Shown in pieces: positions 8,543 to 16,264 of a stretch of 64,000 nt of DNA. Under the pieces are notes generated by a model, which saw nothing but the letters and a program-made list of their open reading frames with translations, searched no databases and was not told the origin of the DNA. Location: positions 4,130,001 through 4,194,000 of the forward strand of contig NZ_CP065424.1 of the NCBI RefSeq assembly GCF_017809215.1, written 5' to 3'. The position numbers and the translations under genes are program-made. Position 1 is the stretch's first letter. Each line of letters opens with the position of its first letter. The DNA comes from Heyndrickxia oleronia (lineage in GTDB: Bacteria > Bacillota > Bacilli > Bacillales > Bacillaceae_C).

Positions 8543-10021
8543 CTACATAGATATAGTTTTTGTTGCAACTGTTTGTTGAAATGCCAAATCATGCTCAACA
8601 ATAACCATTGTAGGATTAAAGCTTTGAATAAGCTCTTCAATCTGCATACGTGAATAAATATCAATAAAATTTAACGGTTCATCCCAAATATATAAATGAG
8701 CTTTTTCACATAAACTTTTGGCTATGAGCAGCTTTTTCTTTTGCCCACCAGAATAGTGAGATATATCTTTCTCAAATTGAATTCGGTCAAAATCCATCTT
8801 ACGGAGGATGGATTTAAATAACGTTTCATCAATCGCATGCTCTTCAATAAAGTCCGATAACTGTCCTTTTAAGTGAGAAGTATCTTGTTGGACATAGGAA
8901 ATGAGGAGGCCTGAACTTAACTTCATTGAGCCTGTATGTTGTATCGGATTTCCTAGAATTAGTTTTAGGATACTGCTTTTTCCGCTTCCATTCTTTCCAT
9001 CAAGTACAATTCGGTCCCCTTGTTCAACTTTAAAGCTAATGGCCTGATTCACTATTTGGTCATCGTACTTAATAGACACTTCATCCAAAACAATTAATTC
9101 TTTTGTCTGAAATTCCATTGGTTCCAATTTTAATGACTCAGTTTTTTCGACGTTTTTTAGCAGTTTTGACTTTTCCTCTATCGCTTTTTGTTGCCTTGAT
9201 TCAAGGTTCTTTGCTCTCTTCATCATCTTAGCCGCTTTATGTCCTACAAAACCTTTATCCAACTTAGAACCCGAATTTGTTGTCCCATTTTTGGAAGCTT
9301 CCACTTGATTAGACCAACCTGCTGATCGCTTTGAAGCCTGTTTTAATCTCCCTATGTCTTTTTGTAGACGCTGATTGGTTGCCTCTTCGTGTTCCTGCTG
9401 TCTATCAAAATTTAACTTCCAAGAAGAATAGTTACCACTTTGAACTTCAATATTTGCTCTATTTATCGATAAGATGTGGTCAACGCATCCATCTAAAAAG
9501 ATCCTGTCATGTGAAATTAATATGAACCCTTTTTTCTTCCTTAAATAATTAGAGACCATCTTTCGTGCATCAGTGTCAAGATGATTGGTTGGCTCATCGA
9601 TTAATAGAAATTGACCCTCAGTCAAAAAAAGGGCAGCAAGCAACACCTTTGTTTGTTCTCCATTTGATAATGTTTTAAATGGGCGGTACATGACCTCGGC
9701 ATCAACATTTAGATAGGATATTTCACGAAGAAATTCCCAATCCTCTGCTTGAGGGCAAATCTCTTCAATGATTTCATAAGTATATTTATTTTTATCCGAA
9801 ACTGGATAAGGGAAATAATTAAATTCTACCGAAGAAATGATCTTCCCACTATACTCATAATTTCCTAATAATAAATTAAAGAATGTTGTTTTACCTCGTC
9901 CATTTCTACCTATAAATCCAAGTTTCCAATCCGTATCTATTTGAAAGTTCACACCTTCAAAAATATTGTCAAAGCTACCTGGATAAGAAAAAGTTAAGTC
10001 TTGAACTTGTATCATTGACAT
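8543..10021 (-). CDS. ABC-F ribosome-protection protein, Lsa/VmlR-like
   Basis: 492 residues from ATG 10021, placed by AAAGGAGG; an upstream ATG at 10045 lacks such a site. Two ATP-binding domains without membrane segments: Walker A GRNGRGKT (38-45), signature LSNGEQTK, Walker B LLIDEPTNHL, then a long basic linker, Walker A GKNGSGKS, signature YSGGQKKK and the divergent Walker B WDEPLNFID. The WDEPLN form and the length (Lsa(A) is about 498) place it among antibiotic-resistance ABC-Fs, which displace lincosamides, streptogramin A and pleuromutilins from the ribosome. It follows the cfr-like gene on the same strand and has its own promoter and attenuator leader. The exact drug range is inference. 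Confidence 0.9.
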   Translation of the reverse strand: MSMIQVQDLTFSYPGSFDNIFEGVNFQIDTDWKLGFIGRNGRGKTTFFNLLLGNYEYSGKIISSVEFNYFPYPVSDKNKYTYEIIEEICPQAEDWEFLREISYLNVDAEVMYRPFKTLSNGEQTKVLLAALFLTEGQFLLIDEPTNHLDTDARKMVSNYLRKKKGFILISHDRIFLDGCVDHILSINRANIEVQSGNYSSWKLNFDRQQEHEEATNQRLQKDIGRLKQASKRSAGWSNQVEASKNGTTNSGSKLDKGFVGHKAAKMMKRAKNLESRQQKAIEEKSKLLKNVEKTESLKLEPMEFQTKELIVLDEVSIKYDDQIVNQAISFKVEQGDRIVLDGKNGSGKSSILKLILGNPIQHTGSMKLSSGLLISYVQQDTSHLKGQLSDFIEEHAIDETLFKSILRKMDFDRIQFEKDISHYSGGQKKKLLIAKSLCEKAHLYIWDEPLNFIDIYSRMQIEELIQSFNPTMVIVEHDLAFQQTVATKTISM

Positions 10022-10032
10022 GATAATTCCTC

Positions 10033-10154
10033 CTTTGTATACCAATACTTTTTACTTTTTATACAAAGTCGGTATATCCATCATCTATTCACAATTTCTC
10101 CGTATAAGTTTGATGGATATTATCGACTTATACGGAGTTTTACATGTGTAACAA
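10033..10154 (-). promoter_or_regulatory. Second leader segment of the ABC-F gene with alternative hairpins
   Basis: Three pairings compete. (a) CTCCGTATAAGT at 10098-10109 pairs perfectly with 10126-10137 (12 bp). (b) The loop element at 10112-10120 pairs perfectly (9 bp) with 10074-10082. (c) CTTTGTATA/TATACAAAG (10060-10068 with 10033-10041) takes in the first bases of the ABC-F ribosome binding site (10029-10036). A strong AAAGGAGGGAGAGG at 10161-10174 precedes a possible 4-codon ORF starting TTG 10154. This fits translational control added to the upstream terminator; it is inferred from base pairing only. Confidence 0.55.
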
Positions 10155-10207
10155 TTGTGTCCTCTCCCTCCTTTATTTATAGGTTAAAGTTAAAAATCTA
10201 TGAGAGA

Positions 10208-10401
10208 ATAAAAAATCCTCCCAATTTTTCATTGGAAGGATTAGTCATTTACTTAACTTTAAATAAGCTCTTTTTTGCCATTGAAATTAGGACAAATAAA
10301 GTATAAACTGATTGATTTAAAATGGACAGACTAATCCTATATTTTGTAGTTTGAAGTTATTCATTTCAAATAAAAATATAGATTAGTTAATCATTGTTCA
10401 T
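10208..10401 (-). promoter_or_regulatory. Ribosome-mediated transcription attenuator of the ABC-F gene
   Basis: In the minus direction: a leader ORF ATG-AAC-AAT-GAT-TAA (10401-10387) behind AGAGGA at 7-base spacing; segment 1 (10387-10373); segment 2 (10345-10329), which pairs with segment 1; segment 3 (10246-10231) and segment 4 (10225-10214), which form a 12-bp terminator followed by T-rich sequence to 10208. Segment 2 GGATTAGTC (10337-10329) is also the perfect complement of GACTAATCC in segment 3 (10246-10238). So 1:2 plus 3:4 would stop transcription and 2:3 would allow it. The leader stop codon touches segment 1, so a ribosome held there would favour 2:3. Confidence 0.75.
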
Positions 10402-10429
10402 CCATCAGTCCTCTCATAATTGTATGTTT

Positions 10430-10458
10430 ATATTAACAATTTTTTTTATGAATTACAA
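10430..10458 (-). promoter_or_regulatory. Sigma-A-type promoter for the ABC-F leader
   Basis: TTGTAA (10453-10458) and TAATAT (10430-10435) with exactly 17 bases between, in the minus direction. Placed between the cfr-like stop (10483) and the leader ORF start (10401), so the ABC-F gene can be transcribed independently of cfr. Confidence 0.55.
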
Positions 10459-10482
10459 TATTAGCACCATCCTCACCTCAGA

Positions 10483-11538
10483 CTACTGCTTGTTGCTCTT
10501 TTGATAATTTCCATACAATTGACCACATGCAGCATCTATATCAATTCCAAATTGACTTCTAATGGTCACATTAATACCTGATGATTTTAATTTTTTGTAA
10601 AAATTAGTAACATCATCTTCATTAACTTCACCGAACTTTAAAGGAGAACTGACGGTTGGGTTATATCTGATTAAATTTACATGATATAAACGACCTTCTT
10701 TATATCGACCTTTCAATAGACGTACTACTTCCTGCGCATGGTCAATAGAATCGTTCATCCCAGGTAACAAAATATATGCGATATATACTTTTCTTGATGT
10801 TATTCGTATATGCTCATCTAATGTGTCCAGTACATCTAATAATGGATACCTATCATTAATCGGCATCAACTTACTTCGTTGTTCATGAAAAGGAGAATGT
10901 AACGAAAACGTTAAATTAACCTGCGGATAATTCAGAGGCATTTTTTTTATACTAGGTATAATACCAATAGTTGAAATAGTTAACCTACGCGGGCTTAAAG
11001 CAAACATCGTAGGATCGGTGAGTACATCTAAAGCATCGAAAAGTTGTACATTGGCTAACGCTTCTCCCATACCCATAAAAGAAATACTATCAATGGAATG
11101 ACCTTTTAAGTAAAAGTAAAGGATTTGGTCGGTTATTTCATCTGAAGTCAAATTTCTTTTTAATCCAATGTCACCTGTTGCACAAAATTTACACCCAAAA
11201 TTACATCCGCACTGAGATGATATACAAAATGATTCCCATCCAGCCTTATATTTCATATTTACCGTTTCTATTTTTTCATTTCCTGAAATTCCAAATAAGA
11301 CTTTAGTGACCTGCTCAGAATGTTGTTCCTTTAAAGGAACAATTCCTAAAATAGACTCTCCAAATTCCTTTACTAAAATTTCTCTTAACGATTTTGGAAG
11401 TACACTCATTTCGCAGAATTTACTTATTCTTTCTTTGAAAATCGCATTCAATATTTGATTCATTCTAAAGTTGGGGTAATTATATTTCCTTAAGAATTCT
11501 TTTATTCTTCCGTACTTATTATTTTGTTTTAATTGCAT
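10483..11538 (-). CDS. cfr: Cfr-type 23S rRNA A2503 C8-methyltransferase (radical SAM)
   Basis: 351 residues from ATG 11538, placed by GGAAGG nine bases upstream. Radical-SAM cluster cysteines C112, C116 and C119 (CGCNFGCKFC), the catalytic C105 in WESFCISSQC and the methyl-carrier C338 in AACGQLYG fall at exactly the residue numbers known for staphylococcal Cfr, and long stretches such as FMGMGEALAN agree. Cfr methylates C8 of A2503 and blocks phenicols, lincosamides, oxazolidinones, pleuromutilins and streptogramin A. RlmN, the housekeeping C2 enzyme, shares the fold, but the sequence is clearly closer to Cfr. Preceded by a leader ORF and terminator; followed by an ABC-F gene of overlapping drug range. 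Probably an intrinsic chromosomal homologue like those known in other bacilli. Confidence 0.92.
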   Translation of the reverse strand: MQLKQNNKYGRIKEFLRKYNYPNFRMNQILNAIFKERISKFCEMSVLPKSLREILVKEFGESILGIVPLKEQHSEQVTKVLFGISGNEKIETVNMKYKAGWESFCISSQCGCNFGCKFCATGDIGLKRNLTSDEITDQILYFYLKGHSIDSISFMGMGEALANVQLFDALDVLTDPTMFALSPRRLTISTIGIIPSIKKMPLNYPQVNLTFSLHSPFHEQRSKLMPINDRYPLLDVLDTLDEHIRITSRKVYIAYILLPGMNDSIDHAQEVVRLLKGRYKEGRLYHVNLIRYNPTVSSPLKFGEVNEDDVTNFYKKLKSSGINVTIRSQFGIDIDAACGQLYGNYQKSNKQ

Positions 11539-11622
11539 CTTTCTCATCCTTCCACAAGACTCTCTAGTTTTATAGGAGTAATTAGAAAGGAAGTGTCTAT
11601 CGCTTAAATTAAAAATACACAC

Positions 11623-11752
11623 AAAAAAGCACCGATAGAATTATCGGTGCCGAAATTAGAATAAAAAATGGTCAAATAAATAAGGACTATAAGTCATTAC
11701 CCTCTAATTTATTTGCCATAGAGGCAAAGCTCCGATAACTGTTTTTCTATGG
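11623..11752 (-). promoter_or_regulatory. Terminator/antiterminator upstream of the cfr-like gene
   Basis: A terminator of nine perfect base pairs (11642-11650 with 11629-11637), loop of four, T tail at 11628-11623, lies about 90 bases before the cfr start on the same strand. Inside the leader ORF the element TTATCGGAGC (11738-11729) can pair with the terminator's first arm GCACCGATAA (11650-11641), nine of ten bases. The same element sits in the loop of another hairpin, CCATAGA/TCTATGG (11752-11746 with 11722-11716). A ribosome stalled over 11746-11752 would free the element to block the terminator. This is the expected arrangement of drug-induced attenuation; it has not been tested here. 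Confidence 0.75.
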
Positions 11753-11850
11753 TTGTATAGCATAAAAAAGGACAGACTACTCCCTTTGTCTGCTAAACCA
11801 TTTCCAAGTTTTACATTTTTACCGAAGAGAATTCTAAAAACAGTTAACAT
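11704..11850 (-). CDS. 48-residue leader peptide of the cfr-like gene
   Basis: ATG 11850 is preceded by GGGAGGTG at ideal spacing. The peptide starts MLTVFRILFGKN and ends ALPLWQIN with TAG at 11704-11706. The ORF ends before the terminator and covers both arms of the hairpin 11716-11752. A second, terminator-like hairpin (GCAGAC/GTCTGT plus T6) lies within it near 11766-11794. The role inferred is to place a translating ribosome on the leader RNA, not to make a working protein. Confidence 0.7.
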   Translation of the reverse strand: MLTVFRILFGKNVKLGNGLADKGSSLSFFMLYNHRKTVIGALPLWQIN

Positions 11851-11886
11851 TGCTTACACCTCCCTTTGCCAAATTTATTATTGAGT

Positions 11887-11915
11887 AATTTATCATATAC
11901 ATTAGTATATGTAAA
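11887..11915 (-). promoter_or_regulatory. Promoter with internal dyad for the cfr leader
   Basis: TTTACA (11910-11915) and TAAATT (11887-11892, preceded by TG) with 17 bases between. The dyad CATATAC-ATTA-GTATATG (11894-11911) fills the spacer and could be an operator. The ribosome binding site of the leader ORF follows 30 bases downstream. Confidence 0.4.
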
Positions 11916-11957
11916 GTGAATTTGAGAATTATTGTAAAATCAACTGCGCCTATAGTT

Positions 11958-12001
11958 AAAGAACATAATATATTTTATATAATTATTATGTTATGTTCTT
12001 T
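11958..12001 (-). terminator. A/T-rich hairpin after the GNAT gene
   Basis: AAAGAACATAA (11958-11968) pairs perfectly with TTATGTTCTTT (11991-12001). It sits between the GNAT stop (12048) and the cfr leader promoter. The tail is short in T on the minus side, so termination is only probable. Confidence 0.45.
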
Positions 12002-12047
12002 CTTCTTCAATTTACGATTTCTGTTAGTGTAATAGTAAATATTTATA

Positions 12048-12488
12048 CTATAATTTCTTCTTTAAGAAAAATTGTTTTATATCTTCTGGATATTCTTCAT
12101 TAACAGCAAAAACCTCATAGCCCATACGCTTATAAAATTCCGGCGATTGGTACGAAAATGTGCAAGTATGAGAAAATATACAACCAAGTTCTTTCCCGAG
12201 CCTTTCAGCTTCTGCTATCATGATTTTTCCATATCCTTTGTTTCTGTATTCATCAGCTATCCAAAATACATCAATATACAGACCATAAGACCAGGTTTCA
12301 CAAAACAAACCGCCCACAACTTTGCCTGAATCATCTTTTAGATATAAATTAATGTCCTTGCCTGGCTTTTTGAGCAACCCATTTGTCGCACCAACATTGT
12401 ACTCATATAAATTATTACATACCTGGTTGTAGTCCGTTTCATTTGAGTCCACTGTAATCCTAATATTGTCTAAAGCTATATCAGTCAT
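12048..12488 (-). CDS. GNAT-family N-acetyltransferase
   Basis: 146 residues. The acetyl-CoA binding loop is DEYRNKGYGKIMIAEAE (about residues 79-95, Q/R-x-x-G-x-G/A type), followed by the usual GNAT end FYKRMGYEVFAV. The family acetylates amines of proteins, polyamines or drugs; the substrate is unknown. RBS GGGGGAG precedes the ATG. A single-gene unit. Confidence 0.8.
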   Translation of the reverse strand: MTDIALDNIRITVDSNETDYNQVCNNLYEYNVGATNGLLKKPGKDINLYLKDDSGKVVGGLFCETWSYGLYIDVFWIADEYRNKGYGKIMIAEAERLGKELGCIFSHTCTFSYQSPEFYKRMGYEVFAVNEEYPEDIKQFFLKKKL

Positions 12489-12666
12489 AGGGCTCCCCCA
12501 ATAGAATATTTGTACTTAATCATAAGTTGTTTCAGGTGAATAAAGAGTACTACGTGAATTAAGTTGAATTGTAGGAATTCCATTACAATAAATTAATATT
12601 CTTCTTTAACAAAACCTTCTATATGGAATAACTGTAAAGCTAATATAGCTCTTTAAAAGCTAATGC

Positions 12667-13137
12667 CTAAGCTCCTTGCATTTTACTTAAGAATACAATT
12701 TGCCCAATATGATATGCGTTATGCAAGGCTAAGCTTTTCAGTTCAAGCACTAATGATCTTTCTCCAGGGATTTGTCTATACAAGTCTTCGTGTTCTGATT
12801 GTGCTAGTATTTTTTCAAGTTCCCGATGAACATTAAAGTATTCTTGTTTTGTTTCCATCCAGTTTTGCAACGTCGCAGTTGGTAATCGAAATGTAGCTTC
12901 ATTATTTTCTGCCTGGGGTTCATTTTCTGTTTCACCAAGAAATCGCATCAGAAGTCTCTTCTCATAAAAAAGTAAATGACTAACCAATTCCCAAATTGAA
13001 TTCATTTTCCCCTCAACTGGCTTCCAAATTGCCTGTTCAAGAGTAATATTCTCTAGCACTTTTTCAAGTGGTGGAAACCAATCTTCTTCATCTAAGCAGC
13101 TTGCCCATTGCTGTAACAATAGTCCCCGTACATCCAT
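12667..13137 (-). CDS. DinB-family protein
   Basis: 156 residues behind TTGGAGGGAA. Ligand histidines in ELVSHLLFYEKRL and LHNAYHIGQIVFL match the DinB/YfiT metal site and resemble the partial protein at 1-488. Expected to be a metal-binding, possibly bacillithiol-dependent transferase; the substrate cannot be told. Stands alone upstream of spacer DNA. Confidence 0.85.
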   Translation of the reverse strand: MDVRGLLLQQWASCLDEEDWFPPLEKVLENITLEQAIWKPVEGKMNSIWELVSHLLFYEKRLLMRFLGETENEPQAENNEATFRLPTATLQNWMETKQEYFNVHRELEKILAQSEHEDLYRQIPGERSLVLELKSLALHNAYHIGQIVFLSKMQGA

Positions 13138-13408
13138 TCTATTCCCTCCAATTAATCCATTTCATCAAAACTTCATTTGGTATGTTGTTCTCTTCATAAC
13201 TTATAATTTCGATATGAACCAGCCGATTCCCTCCCATCAAATTGGCCCGTTAGCTATCTACAAAAAAGGATTGCCGCAGCAAACCTGATTCTTGAATTTT
13301 TGCACCCTTAAGTCTAACAAGAACTCAAAGTGAAAAGGTATTTAATTGATATTCGAATAGAAAAAACACCATTTCCACAGTATTACTTCCTAGTTTTTTT
13401 ACAGTGCC

Positions 13409-14353
13409 TTATCTTAAAATATCCTCAATTCGATTAAGAGTTTCATCATTTAACTTTACACCTGATGCTTTTACATTTTCCTCCATTTGTTCAGGGCGAC
13501 TGGCCCCAACAAGAGCACTGGAGACATTTTGTTGTCGTAAAATCCACGATAGTGCAAGTGTGGCAAGTGACATGTCATTGTCTTTGGCGACCTCTTTTAG
13601 TAGTTCCACTTTATCGAGATTCTCATCAGTTAATAATCCAAAAAGATTACTGTATTTTTCTTGTGATGCACGGCTTCCTGCAGGTGCCTGAGAACCCTTC
13701 TGATATTTACCAGTTAAAACACCCTGGGCAAGAGGAGACCAAACGACTTGGCCAATACCATGTTTTTCACATACTGGGATGATGTCCTTTTCAATATACC
13801 GTTGAAGCATACTGTATTGTGGCTGACTGACAACAATTCGGTCAAGGAGCTTTTTGTCTGCAAGATGAACAGCTTCTGTTATTTGCTCAGCTGTCCATTC
13901 ACTAACTCCGATATATAATACTTTTCCTTGGCGTACAAGGTCATCTAAGGCCCGCAATGTTTCATCGAGCGGGGTTTCCTGATCAAAACGGTGACAATAA
14001 TAAATATCCACATAATCGGTGTCGAGACGTTTTAAACTCGCATGACATTGTTCCATTATATGTTTTCGGGATAACCCACGATCATTCGGCCCATCACCCA
14101 TTGGCCAGAATACCTTCGTGGCTAAAACGTAGGAGTCACGTACGTACTTCTTTAAGGCTTTTCCGACTACAATTTCTGCTCCTCCTTGCATATAAACATT
14201 GGCAGTATCAAAAAAATTTATCCCAAGGTCATATGCCTTATCAATAGATGCTGTAGCATTTTGTTCCTCTACATACCCACCATACGTAAGCCAGCTCCCT
14301 AAACTTATTTCACTCACTTTTAGTCCTGTATTTCCTAAACGACGGTATTCCAT
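13409..14353 (-). CDS. Aldo/keto reductase (Kv-beta/YhdN-like)
   Basis: 314 residues behind GGGGAGGGATAAAC. Catalytic tetrad in order: Asp and Tyr in FFDTANVY, Lys in LATKVFW, His in YYCHRFD. The NADPH-binding end (SSALVGASRPEQM) and the start MEYRRLGNTGLKVSE are classical for the AKR family, which reduces aldehydes and ketones with NADPH. The GGYVEEQNA region is typical of voltage-gated-channel-beta-like bacterial AKRs. Substrate unknown; single gene. Confidence 0.9.
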   Translation of the reverse strand: MEYRRLGNTGLKVSEISLGSWLTYGGYVEEQNATASIDKAYDLGINFFDTANVYMQGGAEIVVGKALKKYVRDSYVLATKVFWPMGDGPNDRGLSRKHIMEQCHASLKRLDTDYVDIYYCHRFDQETPLDETLRALDDLVRQGKVLYIGVSEWTAEQITEAVHLADKKLLDRIVVSQPQYSMLQRYIEKDIIPVCEKHGIGQVVWSPLAQGVLTGKYQKGSQAPAGSRASQEKYSNLFGLLTDENLDKVELLKEVAKDNDMSLATLALSWILRQQNVSSALVGASRPEQMEENVKASGVKLNDETLNRIEDILR

Positions 14354-14511
14354 GTTTATCCCTCCCCATTAATTTCGTGACACAAAATAAAAATACTATT
14401 TGTTTTCTCTTATGTAAATCTATCCTAACGGCTAGATCATTACCATTTTTAGTGTACTCACATTGATTGGTAGTTTTGAAAAAAAACATTCATTTTATCA
14501 ATAGAAATTTT

Positions 14512-14688
14512 CTAATATCCACAGCTTTCATCCTCAATTTTTGGTGGAGATTGCAAAAAACAAGCTCCATAATCTGCACTTTTCCCAGTTGTTTATACTG
14601 GTTTTTGGTATGTATATGCGAAACAAATAATAAGTAAAACTAAAATGAGGAAAACAGCTTTCTTCAAATTTGTAGCCTTTAAACACAT
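14512..14688 (-). pseudogene. Small exported protein gene with an in-frame stop
   Basis: ATG 14688 opens a basic then hydrophobic start (MCLKATNLKKAVFLILVLL) reading YTYQKPV, then TAA, then continues in the same frame as TTGKSADYGACFLQSPP to a TAG at 14512. The frame matches on both sides, so a single substitution (such as GAA to TAA) explains the break, unlike the homopolymer shifts elsewhere. The restored product would be 58 residues with cysteines outside the membrane. No family recognised. Confidence 0.5.
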
Positions 14689-14844
14689 TTCAATCACTCT
14701 ATGACTATTGTATACAAATAGAATACGACACCCCATCTAAAAGTCCTGCTTTATTTTATTAACCTGCCTCTTGAAGAGAATGATATTAACAAAAACAGCG
14801 TCAAACCTTCTAGGCTTAACGCTACTTCTTTTTTTACTTATTCT

Positions 14845-15642
14845 TCAAATCCACTCTTTTCCATGTTCACGAATGAATTTTATATCGTTTTGATAATGTT
14901 TAAGTTCCCCATTATTCATCATCTTTTGAAAGGCAATGTCACCTTCACTAGCCTTTCTTATCATAAATTTACATAATCCTTCTAATCGTAACAATACCAT
15001 CTCTACAAAATCTTCTATTAATCCCTCAATACCGTAAGATTCAAAAAACAATTTGACTCTTTCTTTTATTCGTTTGGCATCCTTTAATGAATCATAATAA
15101 ACTGCCTCACCTGTTTCAGTGTGATAAAGTCGACTTAAAGGAACGCAAGTATATAGAGTATAAGCTATATCCCAAAGTCTTGGACCAGGAGCAGCAATAT
15201 CAAAATCAATTATGCCTGCTGGTTTTTGGTGATTAAAAATGATGTTATATATAGCAAAATCATTGTGACATATAACCTCCATCTTGTTTGGAGTATTATC
15301 TATTGGATTCCAATCATCTGATAAGGGAAAGTCACTTACTGCATCATGATAATGACGTAGAATTTTAGCTATATCTTTTAATCCTTCATTTGACCACATA
15401 TATTCTTTTAAAGGATAATTACCAGCTTCTCCTTCAATAAATGATAAAATCTCTCTCCCTTTTTCATCAATACCTAAGAACTTTGGTGCATAACTAAACC
15501 CCTTGTTTTCTAAGTGCTTTAATAACTTATGAATTTTGGGACTTTCTGGTTTTAATTCTCGCCTAACAGTATCTCTCGAACGATAAACGTTAGAGACATT
15601 TCCTCCTGTTAGCATTTCTTCATTTTCGTACTGACTTGTCAT
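14845..15642 (-). CDS. APH-family phosphotransferase
   Basis: 265 residues behind GGGGGAAAA. The catalytic loop CHNDFAIYNIIF (about residue 147) and metal loop GIIDFDIAAPGPRLWDIAY (about 161-179) are classical APH-family motifs, and the N-lobe (GGNVSNVYRSRDTVRRE) is of the same fold. Typical of Bacillus APH-like proteins of unproven drug activity. It could modify an aminoglycoside or macrolide, or have a metabolic role. Confidence 0.8.
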   Translation of the reverse strand: MTSQYENEEMLTGGNVSNVYRSRDTVRRELKPESPKIHKLLKHLENKGFSYAPKFLGIDEKGREILSFIEGEAGNYPLKEYMWSNEGLKDIAKILRHYHDAVSDFPLSDDWNPIDNTPNKMEVICHNDFAIYNIIFNHQKPAGIIDFDIAAPGPRLWDIAYTLYTCVPLSRLYHTETGEAVYYDSLKDAKRIKERVKLFFESYGIEGLIEDFVEMVLLRLEGLCKFMIRKASEGDIAFQKMMNNGELKHYQNDIKFIREHGKEWI

Positions 15643-16196
15643 TAATTTTCCCCCGATATAGGAACGCTATGATAGTGCCAATAGAGATGTAATTCTCCCC
15701 ATAAAAAAACAGATATACAAAGGTATCTGCTTAGTAATGGAAATTTAATTGTCCACACCATAGAATCCCTTGAATGATTATAGATTGACAAATAAACGCA
15801 TCCTTAACAATCAAGAATCGCCATTATCTCTCTATTCAATTAACTAATCATTTCAAAGTATTCCACACATGTAGTATAGATTCCCCTTTCTTTACATCTC
15901 TATTTAAACATTACTAAATTTTACCAAATCAATAAAGAGGATTTTATGTATTTATTGAATTTTACGGTCCTTTGCAACAATTCGATAAATACATTACTAC
16001 CTCTAAGATTTCAACTCTTACCCCCTTTACTTAAGTACAATACTTAACAATTCTTTTTTCACCTAATAAAATTAATCCTTAAATGTGTTGTCAACAAAAA
16101 GACACGAACTTATTAAAGAAAAGCGTCCTTTAATGGAATAACACATTAATAATAGTAGCTAATATTGCTAAACAGAGTAATGGAATAAGAAAATGC
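15643..16196. other. Intergenic stretch before the TetR operon
   Basis: Holds a small hairpin-prone segment at 15704-15735 (CAGATA/TATCTG) and a copy of the dispersed terminator-like repeat near 16094-16140. A minus-strand frame at about 16135-16200 reads a hydrophobic stretch (FLIPLLCLAILATIINVL) with no start codon, perhaps a gene remnant. Nothing else seen. Confidence 0.45.
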
Positions 16197-16224
16197 TTCC
16201 AAACCGACCGTCGGTATGTTATGA
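16197..16224 (+). promoter_or_regulatory. TetR operon promoter with a perfect 13-bp operator
   Basis: ACCGAC-C-GTCGGT (16202-16214) is a perfect palindrome lying between TTCCAA (16197-16202) and TATGAT (16219-16224), 16 bases apart. Such a dyad between -35 and -10 is the usual autorepression site of TetR-family regulators; the gene at 16265 is the obvious partner. Confidence 0.7.
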
Positions 16225-16264
16225 TAACCTTAACAATAAATCTAACGTTAAAGGATGAAGAGTA

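Noticed and set aside
8396..8653. Plus-strand 85-residue ORF
   Set aside because: It overlaps the terminator and the 3' end of the ABC-F gene on the opposite strand and has no site.
10483..11538. Calling the radical SAM gene rlmN
   Set aside because: RlmN and Cfr share the fold, but the WESFCISSQCGCNFGCKFC-region, length and residue numbering agree with Cfr throughout; a housekeeping rlmN would also not be expected behind a drug-type attenuator.
13404..14247. Several plus-strand ORFs of 95-105 residues
   Set aside because: They are shadows of the aldo/keto reductase on the other strand; the composition follows the antisense of its codons and no start site is supported.
16202..16214. ACCGACCGTCGGT as a possible attachment or restriction site
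   Set aside because: Its position between -35 and -10 of a tetR gene makes an operator far more likely.
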